Source: Pyropia yezoensis
Lineage: Eukaryota > Rhodophyta > Bangiophyceae > Bangiales > Bangiaceae
Direction of reading: 5' to 3'
DNA length: 64,000 nt
NCBI GenBank assembly: GCA_009829735.1
Contig: CM020619.1
Coordinates: forward strand, 33,334,283 to 33,398,282
The position numbers were made by a program, and so were the translations under genes. Within the stretch, counting starts at the first letter, position 1. Each line of letters starts with the position of its first letter. Of this stretch, positions 9,991 to 20,177 are shown one piece after another. Under the pieces are notes generated by a model. It was given only the letters and a program-made list of their open reading frames with translations, was not told the DNA's origin and made no database searches.

Positions 9991-10995
9991 CGTGAGCCGC
10001 GCCCGCGGGTAGTCGCCCGACGGGTGCACCACGGGGCAAGTGCAGTGCTAGCGGGAGGGGAAAGAGGGGAGGGGCCACGCCGTACGGGGCGGGCGCTCCC
10101 GAGGAGGGGTATATATGGAGGGACACACGGGGACTAGCCCCGCGTGCCCAGGAAGGACAGACACACCTTCGGTCCCTATCTGTGCTGTAGGTAGGGGGGA
10201 ACGCACGCGCGGTGCTGGGGGAGACAGCCCCCCCCAACCCCTTGGTGTTACAGCACGCGTCGAGGACATGCAGTTCTGGCTCGCGGCGGGTGCCAACGGG
10301 GGTGGTGGTGAGGCGGGGGGGCTCCACTCGCTGCCGCTGCTTAGCTACCGCCACCACGACCGCCACCAGCCCATACTCCCACCGCCGTGACCGTCAACCA
10401 CCGTCCCCCCCCCTTCCCGTCCTTCCCCGCCCCCTAACCTCCGCCATCGTCCACCACCCCCTACCCGCTCCGCCGGCACGGACGGACTGTCGACATGACC
10501 GTCCACGGCCGCCGCCCTCTCAACGCGCGGCCCGCCTGCCCGGTGGCCTCGGGGGGAGGGACGCGGGCGGCTGCCGGCCGCGGCCGTGCTTGCCCACGCG
10601 CTACTTCCCTGTCTGTACGAGGGAGGGTGGGATGGCGGCGGCGCACTGGCTTCGCCTCCTTCTGCGTGCGACCAGGCACGCTCCATTCATGGGGGGAGGG
10701 GGGTAGGCGTGGGCGTGAGGGGACGTGGAAGGGCTCCCCGCCGCCCCCGACACAAATGAAAGTAAAAAACATACATATGCCGTCTCCCTGTGCGACTGTC
10801 TCTCTCCCGGCCCCCCCTCCCTCGCCGTAGGGGGCCGCGAAGGCAACGGCGCCGGCGGCGGTGGCACAATGGCTAGGCAGCAGGCAGTGGCTATAAGAGA
10901 AAACGAGTCAACAACAAGATGACAAGGAAAAGCGTGGGCGGGGGCTGCCCAGGGCGGCCGGGGGGTGCGCGGGCGGGCAAGTGTTGCTAAGCCAG
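9991..10995. other. Spacer between family copies
   Basis: Contains a TATATAT motif at 10110-10116 and C-rich sequence. A minus-strand stretch near 10280-10230 reads VGTRREPELHVLDACC and is followed by GT- and AG-type splice-like sites, so an unassigned exon is possible. No gene can be drawn. Confidence 0.35.
10110..10116 (-). promoter_or_regulatory. TATA-like motif TATATAT
   Basis: An isolated A/T run in GC-rich sequence, about 120 bp upstream (minus sense) of the first recognisable residues of the diverged family member at 9212-9990. Its position fits a promoter, but direction is not proven. Confidence 0.3.
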
Positions 10996-13079
10996 CTACC
11001 GCAAGTCTCCGCAGCTGCAGCGGCGGCTCCCGCCGCCGCCACCGCCGCTGCCGCCGCCGCCGCCGCCGTCGTCTCCGTCCCCGAGCACAGGAGGGTCCCA
11101 CCCTTCCGTAGCCGCTGGGGCGGCTGTGTGTGGTCGCCATGGCCACCAGAGGTGGCGGGGCGGGGAGGTGGCACCCGCAGCTTCGAGCTCGCCTTCGCCG
11201 TCACGGGCCAACCGCCGCCGCCAGATGTCCACCGCCCACCGCCCAAGCACAGCCGCCGTCAGAGCGACATAAGCGGCAATGGAGATCCGCAGCAACTTGT
11301 GCGTCACGTGCGGGCGGTAGCCGGTGCGCGCAATGATGATGAGCCGCTCGTTGTCGGTCGTCATTCTTCCACGGTAGTCAACGTTCTCCGAGCCCTCCGC
11401 CTCCTCTGTCGCGTTGGCGGGAATGCGTCTGCTGTGGCGCACTGCTGCGGCGCGCCACGCGTGGCCCGCCTGCTCCTTCCGGTCCAAGTAACCAACGCCA
11501 AGGAGAGCAACAGCACCAGCCGCCACGACAAGCAGCAGAGCCGACGCCTCCCGCCAGTACCAGCGAGACCGGCGGTGCTGCGGGTTGTGGCGCTTGAGCA
11601 GTATCAGCATGACGCCAATGGCTTCCGGGACCACCACCACGAGGGCCAGCAGGAGCTCGGTATTGGAAATAGGGTCGTCCGGGGGGTCCACCTGAAAGAT
11701 GTCTCGGCGGTAGCGCTGGGATAACTGAGCAGTCAGTGCTCGACCATCGAAGACCATCATCTCGCCGCTCGGAACCGAACCGTTGTACGCACACGAGGAC
11801 AAGTTTTGGGCCAGTTCCATTTCCGCCCGGCCTGCTGGCCCATTCACGTGCAGTTCCCGGTCGCCGCGCCCTAGAAGCCAGAGGGGGCGCTTGAGAGCTA
11901 CGTCTTGGTACGTGAAGTCTTGAAATGTCGGGCAGGACGGCGCCGGCTTGCCTGCGTCACGATGACCAATTGTCCATTGGACTGCCATCTCTGAATAACC
12001 AGGATGTTCACCAGCGGCGAAGCTAAGCGAGTTGGCGACGGGTCGCTCCCCTGCACGAAGAGGGACTTGTGGAGGTGGCATCCGCTTTTTCACCCCGTCG
12101 CAGAAGCTGCCGTCAACGACAAAGGACGTAAAAGGGGGAGCACACATGACGCTTGCCAACTCCTGCAACCAGTGGTACGAGTTGAAGGTCCCCGTGCCTT
12201 GACGCAGCGACCAAGTCCACTCCTGCGCGCTGTCTCCCTTGTGCCACGATTTGAGCGTCACATTGGCCTTGGGCCCGCCCGGAAGAGAGCCGCCCAGCCA
12301 GGAAGGGTCCGCCATGATCCCGCGGCCCAGCGAGAGCAGCGCTGCGTCTCCAGCAAGAACTGGCCGCGGGCGGCCGTCGCCACCTGTGTACACTACGATA
12401 TCATAGCGACCCTTCTCAGACTCGTCCGCAACCCAGTCCTGTGCGGCCACCGCCAAGCCCCTCTTGTCGAGCACGATGCCTAATGATGCTCTTCCTACGC
12501 TGAAGACATCGTACAGCCCGCGATGACGCTCCACTTCGCCACGCCATAGGTTGCGCCGGAGGGAGAGCATCCTTGATATCTCCTCTTCGCACACCAAGCC
12601 CGACCGGCGCCGAGCCGCCGTGCACGGGTGGGGCCGAAAGTACACAGAGCCAAGGTGCCCTTCAGAGACAGGCTCCCCTTGGGCAAGTGCACTCATGTGG
12701 AAGCTAAAGGCGTGGCCTTCCCACACAAAAGTGGCGTCCCCACTGTTGACCGCGTCGATGCCTCCGCCGAAGTCAACGCGAAGGGGCCAAATTCTGCTGG
12801 CCCTTTCCGGCGCAGCCATGTAGGCCAGCTGGAAGTCATCGTTGAGCGGCGACGCACAGGTGCCAGCGGCATACGGGACCGTCACCGCCTCGGCCGTCGC
12901 GTTGGCCCGCAGCGTCCACCCCGTGCCGCTCCGGCCAAATGGGTCGCGCACCGCGTCTGGGTCGGGCGACGCCCCCCCCGGCGTGGACGGGTGCAGCCGG
13001 CACTGCAGGGACGGCAGGGCGTGGAAGCGGCCCGCCGACAGGCCAGACGGTGGGGAGGGAAAGGGGATGACCTGGACGC

Positions 13080-13111
<32 letters not shown>

Positions 13112-13275
13112 TGCCGCTCCGCCGTGGTCGCTACGCCACCTCCCACGGGGGGGCCGACGCTGGAAGGTGGTGCCGCCACCGCGATTCCAATCACCGCTGC
13201 CACGGCCGCTACCCCCCCCATCACCGCCGACACCGCCGCCCCACAGGGCGCCTGACGGCGCCAAGCGCTGCGCAT
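10996..13275 (-). CDS. Unknown membrane protein: large lumenal/extracellular domain plus three C-terminal TM segments
   Basis: This is an uninterrupted 759-residue frame from the ATG at 13275; upstream in-frame starts are not ATG. Residues 1-35 (MRSAWRRQAPC, then an Ala/Val/Ile-rich run) form a signal peptide or anchor. A long soluble region of about 500 residues follows with the landmarks VQVIPFPSPPSGLSAGRFHA, SVGRASLGIVLD and LSLGRGIMADPSWLGG and several N-glycosylation sequons (NAT, NVT, NLS, NGS). Three hydrophobic segments follow near residues 538-558, 577-597 and 661-686. The C-terminus ends in a Gly-rich tail from a triplet repeat. No known family is recognised and no function is assigned. 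Two damaged relatives lie within 12 kb on both sides, so this is a local family expansion. A cell-surface or secretory-pathway role is inferred from topology only. Confidence 0.75.
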
Positions 13276-14063
13276 GGTGCCCCCAAAGCCACCCGATACT
13301 TCAAAGCCGACGGGTTCGGCGGGTGCAGCTGCTTCCGGAGCAATTCGGGGTATCTGCGGCTTGGGGAGGGGGTGGGATAGGAAGCGGCGACTGGCTAAAG
13401 GTGGGGTGCGGAGAGTGCGTCGCGCCGGCACAGCGAGGGCGCCGACGCGGCTGGCATGGGCGGCTCAGGGAGGTGGGAACGCCAACGGGTGTGGCTTGTT
13501 ATCAGCACGCGAGGCCGCCCTGGAGGCACGGGAGGGGGGTGGCAGCGGCAGGGAGAGTTTCCGCAGCGGGGCGCTCCGGTGGCCCATGGCCAGGAGAGGA
13601 GGCTGTCGTGGGGTGCGCCTGCGATGCTGACCTCTGGACAGCGCCGTGCGCCATGGAAAGACGGACGGACGCATGGGAAGCGCCGCGCGCCGACACCCTT
13701 TGGGCGGACCCGGAGCGAAGATAAGACGAACTCGACCGCGGCCGCCCCTCGGGGCGCACAGGGCGCCCTGTGACCATCCGTTACATGGGTGCGCGCAGCG
13801 TCCAGGCTGGAAAACTTGTCACGTTGTCTGGCCTTGGGAGGGGCCCGCCCCTCTCCAGGGAGCTCCCCACTATCCTACATTAGGATACGTACCCCGGATC
13901 TCGATGCTCCGGCCAGGAAAGCAAGTGGCGGGGGGCGGGGAGCTGGAGGCGGCGCCAGCGCACACATGTCCATACGAAGAGGTCCAGCGCATTGATACAG
14001 CAGGAGAGACCAGAAGGCAGGGCCAGTTCATTGTTCTTTTTCTGTACACGTGTACTCAATATG

Positions 14064-14108
14064 GGATCACGGGGCGTGTATCTTCAATTAACAGACGCCC
14101 CGTGATCC
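14064..14108. repeat. 14-bp inverted repeat
   Basis: GGATCACGGGGCGT (14064-14077) and its exact complement ACGCCCCGTGATCC (14095-14108) flank a 17-base AT-richer loop. Confidence 0.85.
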
Positions 14109-14335
14109 AATGGGGGGCGGGTCTTCCCAAGGATCAGCCCTGCTGTGTTGATGCGGGGCGGAGCGCGCGCATGATGCGACTGGGTCCTTGCCTGGCGTGT
14201 GTGCTCTGCCCGTTTCACCGGTGGACCGTGGTTGTGGCTGCTCGCCCCCCCCCCCTTGGAATGGCTGTCGGTGGGTGCGTCCAGCGCCCCGTCCGCCGGC
14301 GCCCCTGTGCCCCCCGTTGGGATTTGCCGGGATCC

Positions 14336-14396
14336 CCGACCCCGGCGTGCCCTGCCTCGCTTCATGATGAAGCGAGGCAGGGCATGCCGGGGTCGG
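14336..14396. repeat. 30-bp near-perfect palindrome
   Basis: Arms 14336-14365 and 14367-14396 are complementary around a single central G at 14366. The only non-Watson-Crick pair is 14347/14385, which would be a G-U pair in RNA. The inner part reads CGCTTCATGATGAAGCG. A loop-less palindrome of this length would give a very stable cruciform or RNA hairpin. Confidence 0.9.
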
Positions 14397-14896
14397 AGCT
14401 GTGCGCCCAGGCCCATGCCTTGGGGGCACGGCAGTGGCGGGGCATGAACCAGCGTAGGGGTGCCGTGCCGTCGCTGCCCACCCCACCACGCCGCCTTGCC
14501 CCTTGACGGGCCCCCCCTGGCGGACCCAGGGTGACAAGGCGGCCAAGCAGAGCCCTCGTCGATGGGCAACAGGGCTGGCCGTGCGCGCTACCAGTAACAC
14601 CTGACGCCGCGGCCTCAAGGCATTGCGCTGTACATGCATCCAGCGTCATACCGCCCGGATGGGTATGCCTCGTGGCGGGCGCGTCGACCATGCGCTTACG
14701 CTGCTCCTCTCCAGAGCGGCTTTGTCACGGCGCGACCGTGCGCACCTGTCAGACTGCATCCCTCGCATCAAAGACAACTCACAAAAAAAAATGCCCATAC
14801 TTGCGCGACCGCCCGCCACATGGCTGCAGCTGCTGCGCCGCCGTGAGTGGCATCCGAAGGGGGCTGTCCTCCTCCTGTGACGAGCTCGCCCATGGG

Positions 14897-15205
14897 CTAT
14901 TTTCTGACAAGGCGGCAGTCGCCGCCGCAACGGCGCGTGGTGCCACTGGCGACCGCCGGTGGCGTCGTCACCACCACCGCTACTGCAGCCGCCGCTGCGG
15001 CGGCCGCCGCCGCCCCCGCCTCCGCCACAATCGTGCAAACAGGGGGGATGAGAAGGTTGCCATCGGCGATGGCGGCCGTCCAAAACATCCCACCGTGCGC
15101 GACAGGGGCGGCGGCCGGCCAAGGCACCCTTGTCGCCAAGTGCGTGGCGGCGGCAGCGGCGGCAGACCCCAGCAGAGCACGCCACGCCGCGCGCATGCGC
15201 TGCAT
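14897..15205 (-). CDS. Hypothetical short secreted protein
   Basis: This is a 102-residue frame from the ATG at 15205 (alternative ATG at 15196). It begins MQRMRAAWRALLGSAAAAAA, similar in style to the N-termini of the membrane family members (basic residues, Trp, then an Ala-rich stretch), and continues PWPAAAPVAHGGMFWTAA and GNLLIPPVCTIVAEAG before an Ala/Val run and a basic Cys-containing end. It could be an isolated signal-peptide exon of another family member, a short secreted protein, or chance. Homology to the family body is not visible. Confidence 0.3.
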   Translation of the reverse strand: MQRMRAAWRALLGSAAAAAATHLATRVPWPAAAPVAHGGMFWTAAIADGNLLIPPVCTIVAEAGAAAAAAAAAAVAVVVTTPPAVASGTTRRCGGDCRLVRK

Positions 15206-15689
15206 GGCCTTCTGGAAGGGGAGAGGCGGTGGGGGTGATGACGGGGTGGCAACGGCCGTCCCCCCCTGCTTGCGGGTGGGCCGTGGATAGAGGTAGGGGG
15301 CGCGGGGGAAATGGTCGCGGCCAAACGCGGCGGAGCCCCCGCCCCGGTCGGTGCCCGATGGGTAGGCGGGAGATGAAAAAAAAACAGGACGGCGGCCTCT
15401 CTCTCCCACCCGTTCACCGGCGGCGACGGTGACGGCGGGGGCGAGGGGGGGGGCTGGCACCGCGGCGGCGGTGGCGGTGGTGGTGGAGGTGGTGGCAGCC
15501 GTGATGGGGGTGGTGGTTGTGGTGGTGGTGGCTTGGGGCGGAAGCCGCCCCCTCCCCCGCTCTGCGTTGGCCGCAGTAGGGGGCAGCCCGCTGCGCCTCT
15601 CGCTCGCCCGTCCCCCCGGGGGCGGACCCGCTACCCCCTCTCCTCTAGCTCAGCGTGACGACGCGCTCGAGTGCGGGTTTCCGCTTTGC

Positions 15690-18225
15690 TGGAGAACAGT
15701 ATGCACGCGGCAACCGCACCGCTTTTCGTTGTCGAAGGCACACGCAGGGGCACCAGAAAGAAAAGGAAAAGACGCTGAGGCAGCTCCACCACCGGGTCGG
15801 CAGGCTGACAGACCGCCAGCATCCGCTCGCCCCCATGACAATCACGTTCCGCTCACAGTTTGGGAGCGGATGGAACCCGGTGACTCCGAAAACGAGAGGA
15901 GTGGATTTCGCTCGAGGCGCCGCGCTCGTCGCGACCCCAGGCTTACGGGGGTCTTCGGGGGGCAGCAGACACGGCTCTCTGCCTCGCTCCCTTCCCCTCC
16001 AACCTGCCACCAGCACCACCAGGTCGGACGAGGGGGCAAGGGGATGCGGCAGCCGCCAGCGGGGGGGCTCTCAACTGCGGCTGCCGTGGCCAGCTGTTGC
16101 CGACAGCGTTCGCCGCCAGCCGTGCTGGCAGTTGCAAACCGTCGCGAGCCCGCTTGGCAACCGCCGCCACCCCCGGCGGAATACGGTTCCACTCCCCGCG
16201 GCGGCTAGGGGGTGCAGCCGCAGCCAGAGGTGGCAGGCGGCAGCTCCTTCGTGGGCCAAGTGCAGTAGCGCTTTGAGCGGGGACGGAAACGGGGTGGCAC
16301 CTCGCAAGGAGAGTAGCTGGCGGTGGCCACTCCAGTATCAAGTGGAGCCTCCATGAGATAGGAGACGGCAGACTCTGATGGAGGGAGGCGCCCGCCGTCA
16401 CCCTGACGCCGCAGAGACACCCCACCCGCAATGACGGTAAGGTGCTCCCCTCTGGTTGGCGGGCCCTCTTCTTTTCCTCGCCCCGCCTGCCCATGCGTAC
16501 AAGGCGACAGTTTAAGCGTTCACATGTTCTAAAATTTCAATTTCAATGTAGAGCGGCCGAGCAGAAGGAGTTGAGCCAACTTCGTGCATCGAAATGCTGA
16601 GCTCACCGCCTCCGCGGATTGAACGAAGGGGGAGCCATCGACTAAGTGTTCGGCCATCCACCTCCCCTCTCCCATTCCTCCCGCTTCCCCCCCCCATGGA
16701 CTGGATACTCCTACCCTCCCTGCGCTGCGCACCATACCGAGCGATCAGTGGCTCCTGTGGGGCTATAGCCCGACGCTGCCCATGAATGTATCGCGCGTTC
16801 GTGCGGGGGCGCGCCCTCTGGCGGACGCCCCAGTCGGGTCGCAGCGAGGGTGGCCTGCTCGCCAACCCGTGGGTGGGCGTGCTGCTCGTTGGCTCGGCTG
16901 CCGGTGCACCCCTTTGCACTGTAACCGGTGCGCCCCCTCGCTGGGCAGCCACGGACTTCCCCTGCGCCTCGCCTGGGGTGGACCTGCAGCGGCCGTGGCG
17001 GGTTGTCCAGAGCGGACCCGGCTTTGGGTGAGGCAGCGGCCGTGCTCCCATGGCGCCGGGCAGCGCCGATGGGGTGGTCAACGGTGGGCTCCCCGATGGT
17101 ACTCCTAACGGGCCGCCCAGCCCGCAGAGTGCCTCCTCCTCCTCAATTAGCGGGGCGAGCCGAGGTGACACGTCCGGGGCGTCCAAGGACAAGGTCAGCG
17201 GTAGCGACGGCTCGTCATCCGCCTGTGGGGCGGAGGAGCTCAAGCCCGTCTCGCTGCTGGGCCTCTTTCGGTTTGCGTCCCGGGGGGACCTGGCCCTCCT
17301 CGCGTTGGGCATTGTCTGCGCCATCGGCCACGACACCATGCTGCCCGTATGGTCTGTGCTCTTTGGCGACATCATCTCGGCGGGGGGGCGGGGCGACCAG
17401 GTGGGCGATGCGGCCATCGAACTCTTGGACGAGATGGAGGAGCTGGCCATCAAGCTGCTCATCCTGGCGGCCGTGGCGGCGGTACTCGCCTTTTTCCAAG
17501 TGTTTTGCTTTTCGCTGGCCGCCACCCGTCAGGGCGGCCGCATCCGCAGGCTGTACCTGCGCTCCCTGTTCCGGCAGGAGGCTGCCTGGTACGACACCCA
17601 AGACTCGGGTGAGCTGACCAGCAGGGTGGCAAGCGACGTGGACCTAATGACGCTGGGCATGGGGCCCAAGGTGGCCTACTTCTTGCAGTACACGGCGTCC
17701 TTTGTGTCGGGGCTGGTCATTGCGTTTGTCCACGGTTGGCAGTTGACGCTGGTGGTCCTTGCGGTGGTTCCCATCTTGATGATAAGTGGGTCTGCCTATA
17801 CCAAGGCCATGGCTGAAGGGACGCTGGCGAGTCAAGCGGCATACGCCAAGGCGGGGGGCGTGGCGCAGGAGGTTTTGAGCCTCATCCGCGCCGTGGCGGC
17901 GTTTGGGTCGGAGGAGCAGGAGGCACTCCGCTACGAGAGCCACCTCCAGCGCGCAGCGGCAGTAGCGAAGCGCCCCGCCCTAGTGACCACGGCCGCGATG
18001 GCGGTCACGTTCCCCTTCCTCCTTGTTGGTGGGCAAGACGCTGGCACTGGTTGGCCCATCGGGCTGTGGAAAGTCCACTGTCGCGGCACTGACCCTCCGC
18101 TTTTACGACCCGTCTGGCGGCTCGGTGGTCGTCGATGGGCTTCCCAAGTCAGCCATGCACGGTGGCCCACCTTCGCTGTTCGCTGGCTTTGGTGTCGTAG
18201 GAGCCAGAGCTCTGTTCGTTGACCG
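15690..18225 (+). repeat. Segmental duplication, decayed copy A
   Basis: This interval aligns in order with 29205-34710. The 5' part (15690-16410) matches about 29205-29910, including the block around 15945-16190 that resembles 29445-29660. The part from 16530 matches from about 30495, and 17050-18017 matches 31027-31995 almost base for base. Copy A then jumps to sequence equivalent to about 34500-34710, so roughly 2.5 kb is missing. Similarity ends at 18225. The duplicated unit therefore covers the upstream region and the ABC transporter gene. Confidence 0.85.
17050..18225 (+). pseudogene. ABCB transporter pseudogene (internal deletion)
   Basis: The ATG at 17050 and about 320 codons are nearly identical to the start of the intact gene at 31027, covering the variable N-terminus (MAPGSADGVVNGG) and most of the first transmembrane domain (FRFASRGDLALLALGIVCAI). 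At about 18017-18021 the sequence jumps to that around the second Walker A motif of the intact gene. The join is out of frame: [20 protein letters not shown] is readable, but in a frame different from the transmembrane part. All of NBD1, the linker and TMD2 are gone, and homology stops before the second signature motif. The main frame ends at 18222 as a hydrophobic half-domain with an unrelated tail. Substitutions against the intact copy are few, so the event may be recent. Confidence 0.9.
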
Positions 18226-19541
18226 AGCTGTTGCTGTCGAGCGCCGAGGGCGGCATGCTGGTGGTGTTGGTGGAAGGGGGAGCCGGCGCGCCGCCGGAAG
18301 CTACCGCTGCCGCAGCGCTGGTCACCGTCACCCCGCCACCGGGCTGGCCGTCGAGATACCGGCGGTGACAGCAGCGTCGTGTGGGGTGGCGGCGGGGGCT
18401 GGTGGCAGCGGCGGCGGCGGTACTGCTGGCGGTGGCGGAGCGGCGGGCGTCGTGGCAGGCGGCGCTCCCCCTCCTGCCCCGCCCGCCCCCCCCTGCACCG
18501 GCAACAGCAGCGGCGGTCACTGCCGCCGTGGTCTTCTTCCCTTCCGCGCTCCACTGGGGGTCGTTGGCGACGGCGTCGGGGGTGTTGCCCGGGTTTGCCC
18601 GCTTGGACAGTACGCGACTGCTACCATCCGCGAAGATTGCGGCGGCAGAGGCGGCAGCAGCAGCCACAGCAACGGTGGCAGGAGCAACTGACGGCAAGTG
18701 GGGTGGCCGCCGTCCCCCAACGACGACAGCGGTGACACAAAGGGCAGGCCCAGCGCTGTGACTCGCCGCCGTAGCCTCCGCCAGCAGGTCGCCGCTGCCG
18801 CTGGTGGCGACTCAAGACGGCTACGTGGGGCGCTTGCGGCAGCGGCGACGTGGAACGTCTGCGGCTGCGATGGCAACGGCGGCAGCGGCGGCAGCGGCGG
18901 CAGCGGCGACGGGTGGCAGCAGCCGTGGCGACGACCGCCGCGGCAGCAACAGCGATGGCGGCAGAAGCAAACGCGTAGGCAGGGGCGGTGGCGGCGGCAA
19001 CGGCAGAGGCGGCGGGGGTGGGCCGAAAACATGAAGTAGCACCCCCCGACGTTGCAGTCGGTACGGTGCGGCCGTCGAAGGTCGCGGTGGTGGGAGACGT
19101 ACGACGGCAAGGGGCCGGAGGGGGTGGGTGGAGGTGGGGGGGCAGGCAAGAGCAGCGATGGGGAGCTAAGGTGGGGGGGGGAGGGGAGGCGTGGGTGGCT
19201 GACATCGCCTGAGGTGGCTAGATCCCCCTCCCGGACGGCCGCTCTGGTCGGCCTCAACACTGCAGCTTTTTTGCAGTGTTTCTCCCCTGTCCAGGGCCCT
19301 GTCGCCGTGTGTGGTCCGGCAGGGGCGGCAAAGAGGGCCCTCCGCAACGGGGTCTTCCCCCAAAGGTGACTCTCCTCCTTCTCCGAGGTTGTACCCCCTT
19401 CCTCCTATCCATGGCGTGTGCCGCGCGCGCGAGGTTTGCCGCCGCCGCCAACGACACGCCGCCGACCCAAACAAAGGCAGGGACAGGCGGCGGCAGCAGT
19501 TCCTACCCATCTGTGGAAACTCCGAGCGGGAGCGTCATGGA
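18226..19541. other. Spacer with triplet repeats
   Basis: GGC/GCA-type triplet repeats at about 18380-18520 and 18840-19020 give Ala, Gly or Arg runs in all frames. A 9-bp hairpin with a T-rich loop (AACACTGCA/TGCAGTGTT) lies at 19256-19280. A short frame from the ATG at 19410 (MACAARARFAAAANDTPP) is cut by the copia LTR at 19542. Nothing else is recognised. Confidence 0.45.
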
Positions 19542-20075
19542 TGTTGGGACTGGGTGCGAAAGTATTCGCGCCCCTTCCCACTGCGACTCCGAATTTGGCC
19601 TCCCGGCCATCTACGTGGCCGCAACTGGATTCGGGCGACCCTACCACTTGGCACCCCATCGGTTGACGACGGAAGCAGCGGGCGCCAGGGGGTGCGGGGG
19701 CGCCAGGGGCCACGCACCCACCGCAGCCGGTGCACTGGCGGGAGCAACGGCAAGGACGGCAGTTGGCGCAGGGGACGGCCACCCGCGTGGCGACCTGTAC
19801 GGAGGACACGGTGGCGGCAGGGGCCCCACGTGGGAGAGGGACACGGATGGACGGGCGCGGTGGGGCGCCCGCTTAGGGAGGCGGGGACCGACTGACGGCG
19901 GCCCCGCGTAAGAGGGACGCTTTGTGTGTGGGAGGATGAGAGAGGACCGGGAGCACCCATATATAGACGTGTGGGTGGGAGCCGGGAGAGAGTGGGGAGA
20001 GAGAGAAGCACGACAAGACCTTTTTCCTCCCAACCCACCGTCGTCACGACCACCAAGACACACGCACACAGAACA
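19542..20075 (+). mobile_element. 5' LTR of a Ty1/copia retrotransposon
   Basis: The LTR starts TGTTGGGA, the usual copia-type beginning, and ends AGAACA directly before the primer site at 20076, giving 534 bp with TG...CA termini. It contains a TATA box at 19959-19966, about 110 bp before its 3' end. The sequence just outside is catgga, so an expected 5-bp target duplication is atgga. No matching 3' LTR is seen in the window, so the element is truncated downstream. Confidence 0.7.
19959..19966 (+). promoter_or_regulatory. TATA box of the copia LTR (ATATATAG)
   Basis: ATATATAG followed by a GC-rich stretch, located within the LTR at a spacing suitable for transcription of the element from the R region. 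Confidence 0.5.
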
Positions 20076-20097
20076 GGTTATGGGCGCAGGCCGCTCT
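20076..20097 (+). promoter_or_regulatory. Primer-binding site, anticodon-region initiator-tRNA type
   Basis: GGTTATGGGCGCAGG lies immediately after the LTR. It resembles the complement of the anticodon stem-loop of initiator Met tRNA (CCCAUAACC), not its 3' acceptor end. Priming by an internal tRNA fragment is known for Drosophila copia and relatives. The host tRNA is not available here, so the match is inferred from the general conservation of that loop. Confidence 0.5.
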
Positions 20098-20177
20098 TAA
20101 GCGCCTTCCCTCCGGGTGTCGTGGGCCACGCCCCGCCCGACTCGTAGCGGCTGCGCCGCGCCGTGCGCACGTGCATC

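Larger units (their letters stand above)
13276..14896. other. Spacer with hairpins, no gene recognised
   Basis: Less repetitive than most spacers here; it holds two long inverted repeats (14064-14108 and 14336-14396). Frames of up to about 280 codons exist on both strands, but they share no recognisable domain and lack a consistent start. No gene is called. Confidence 0.4.
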
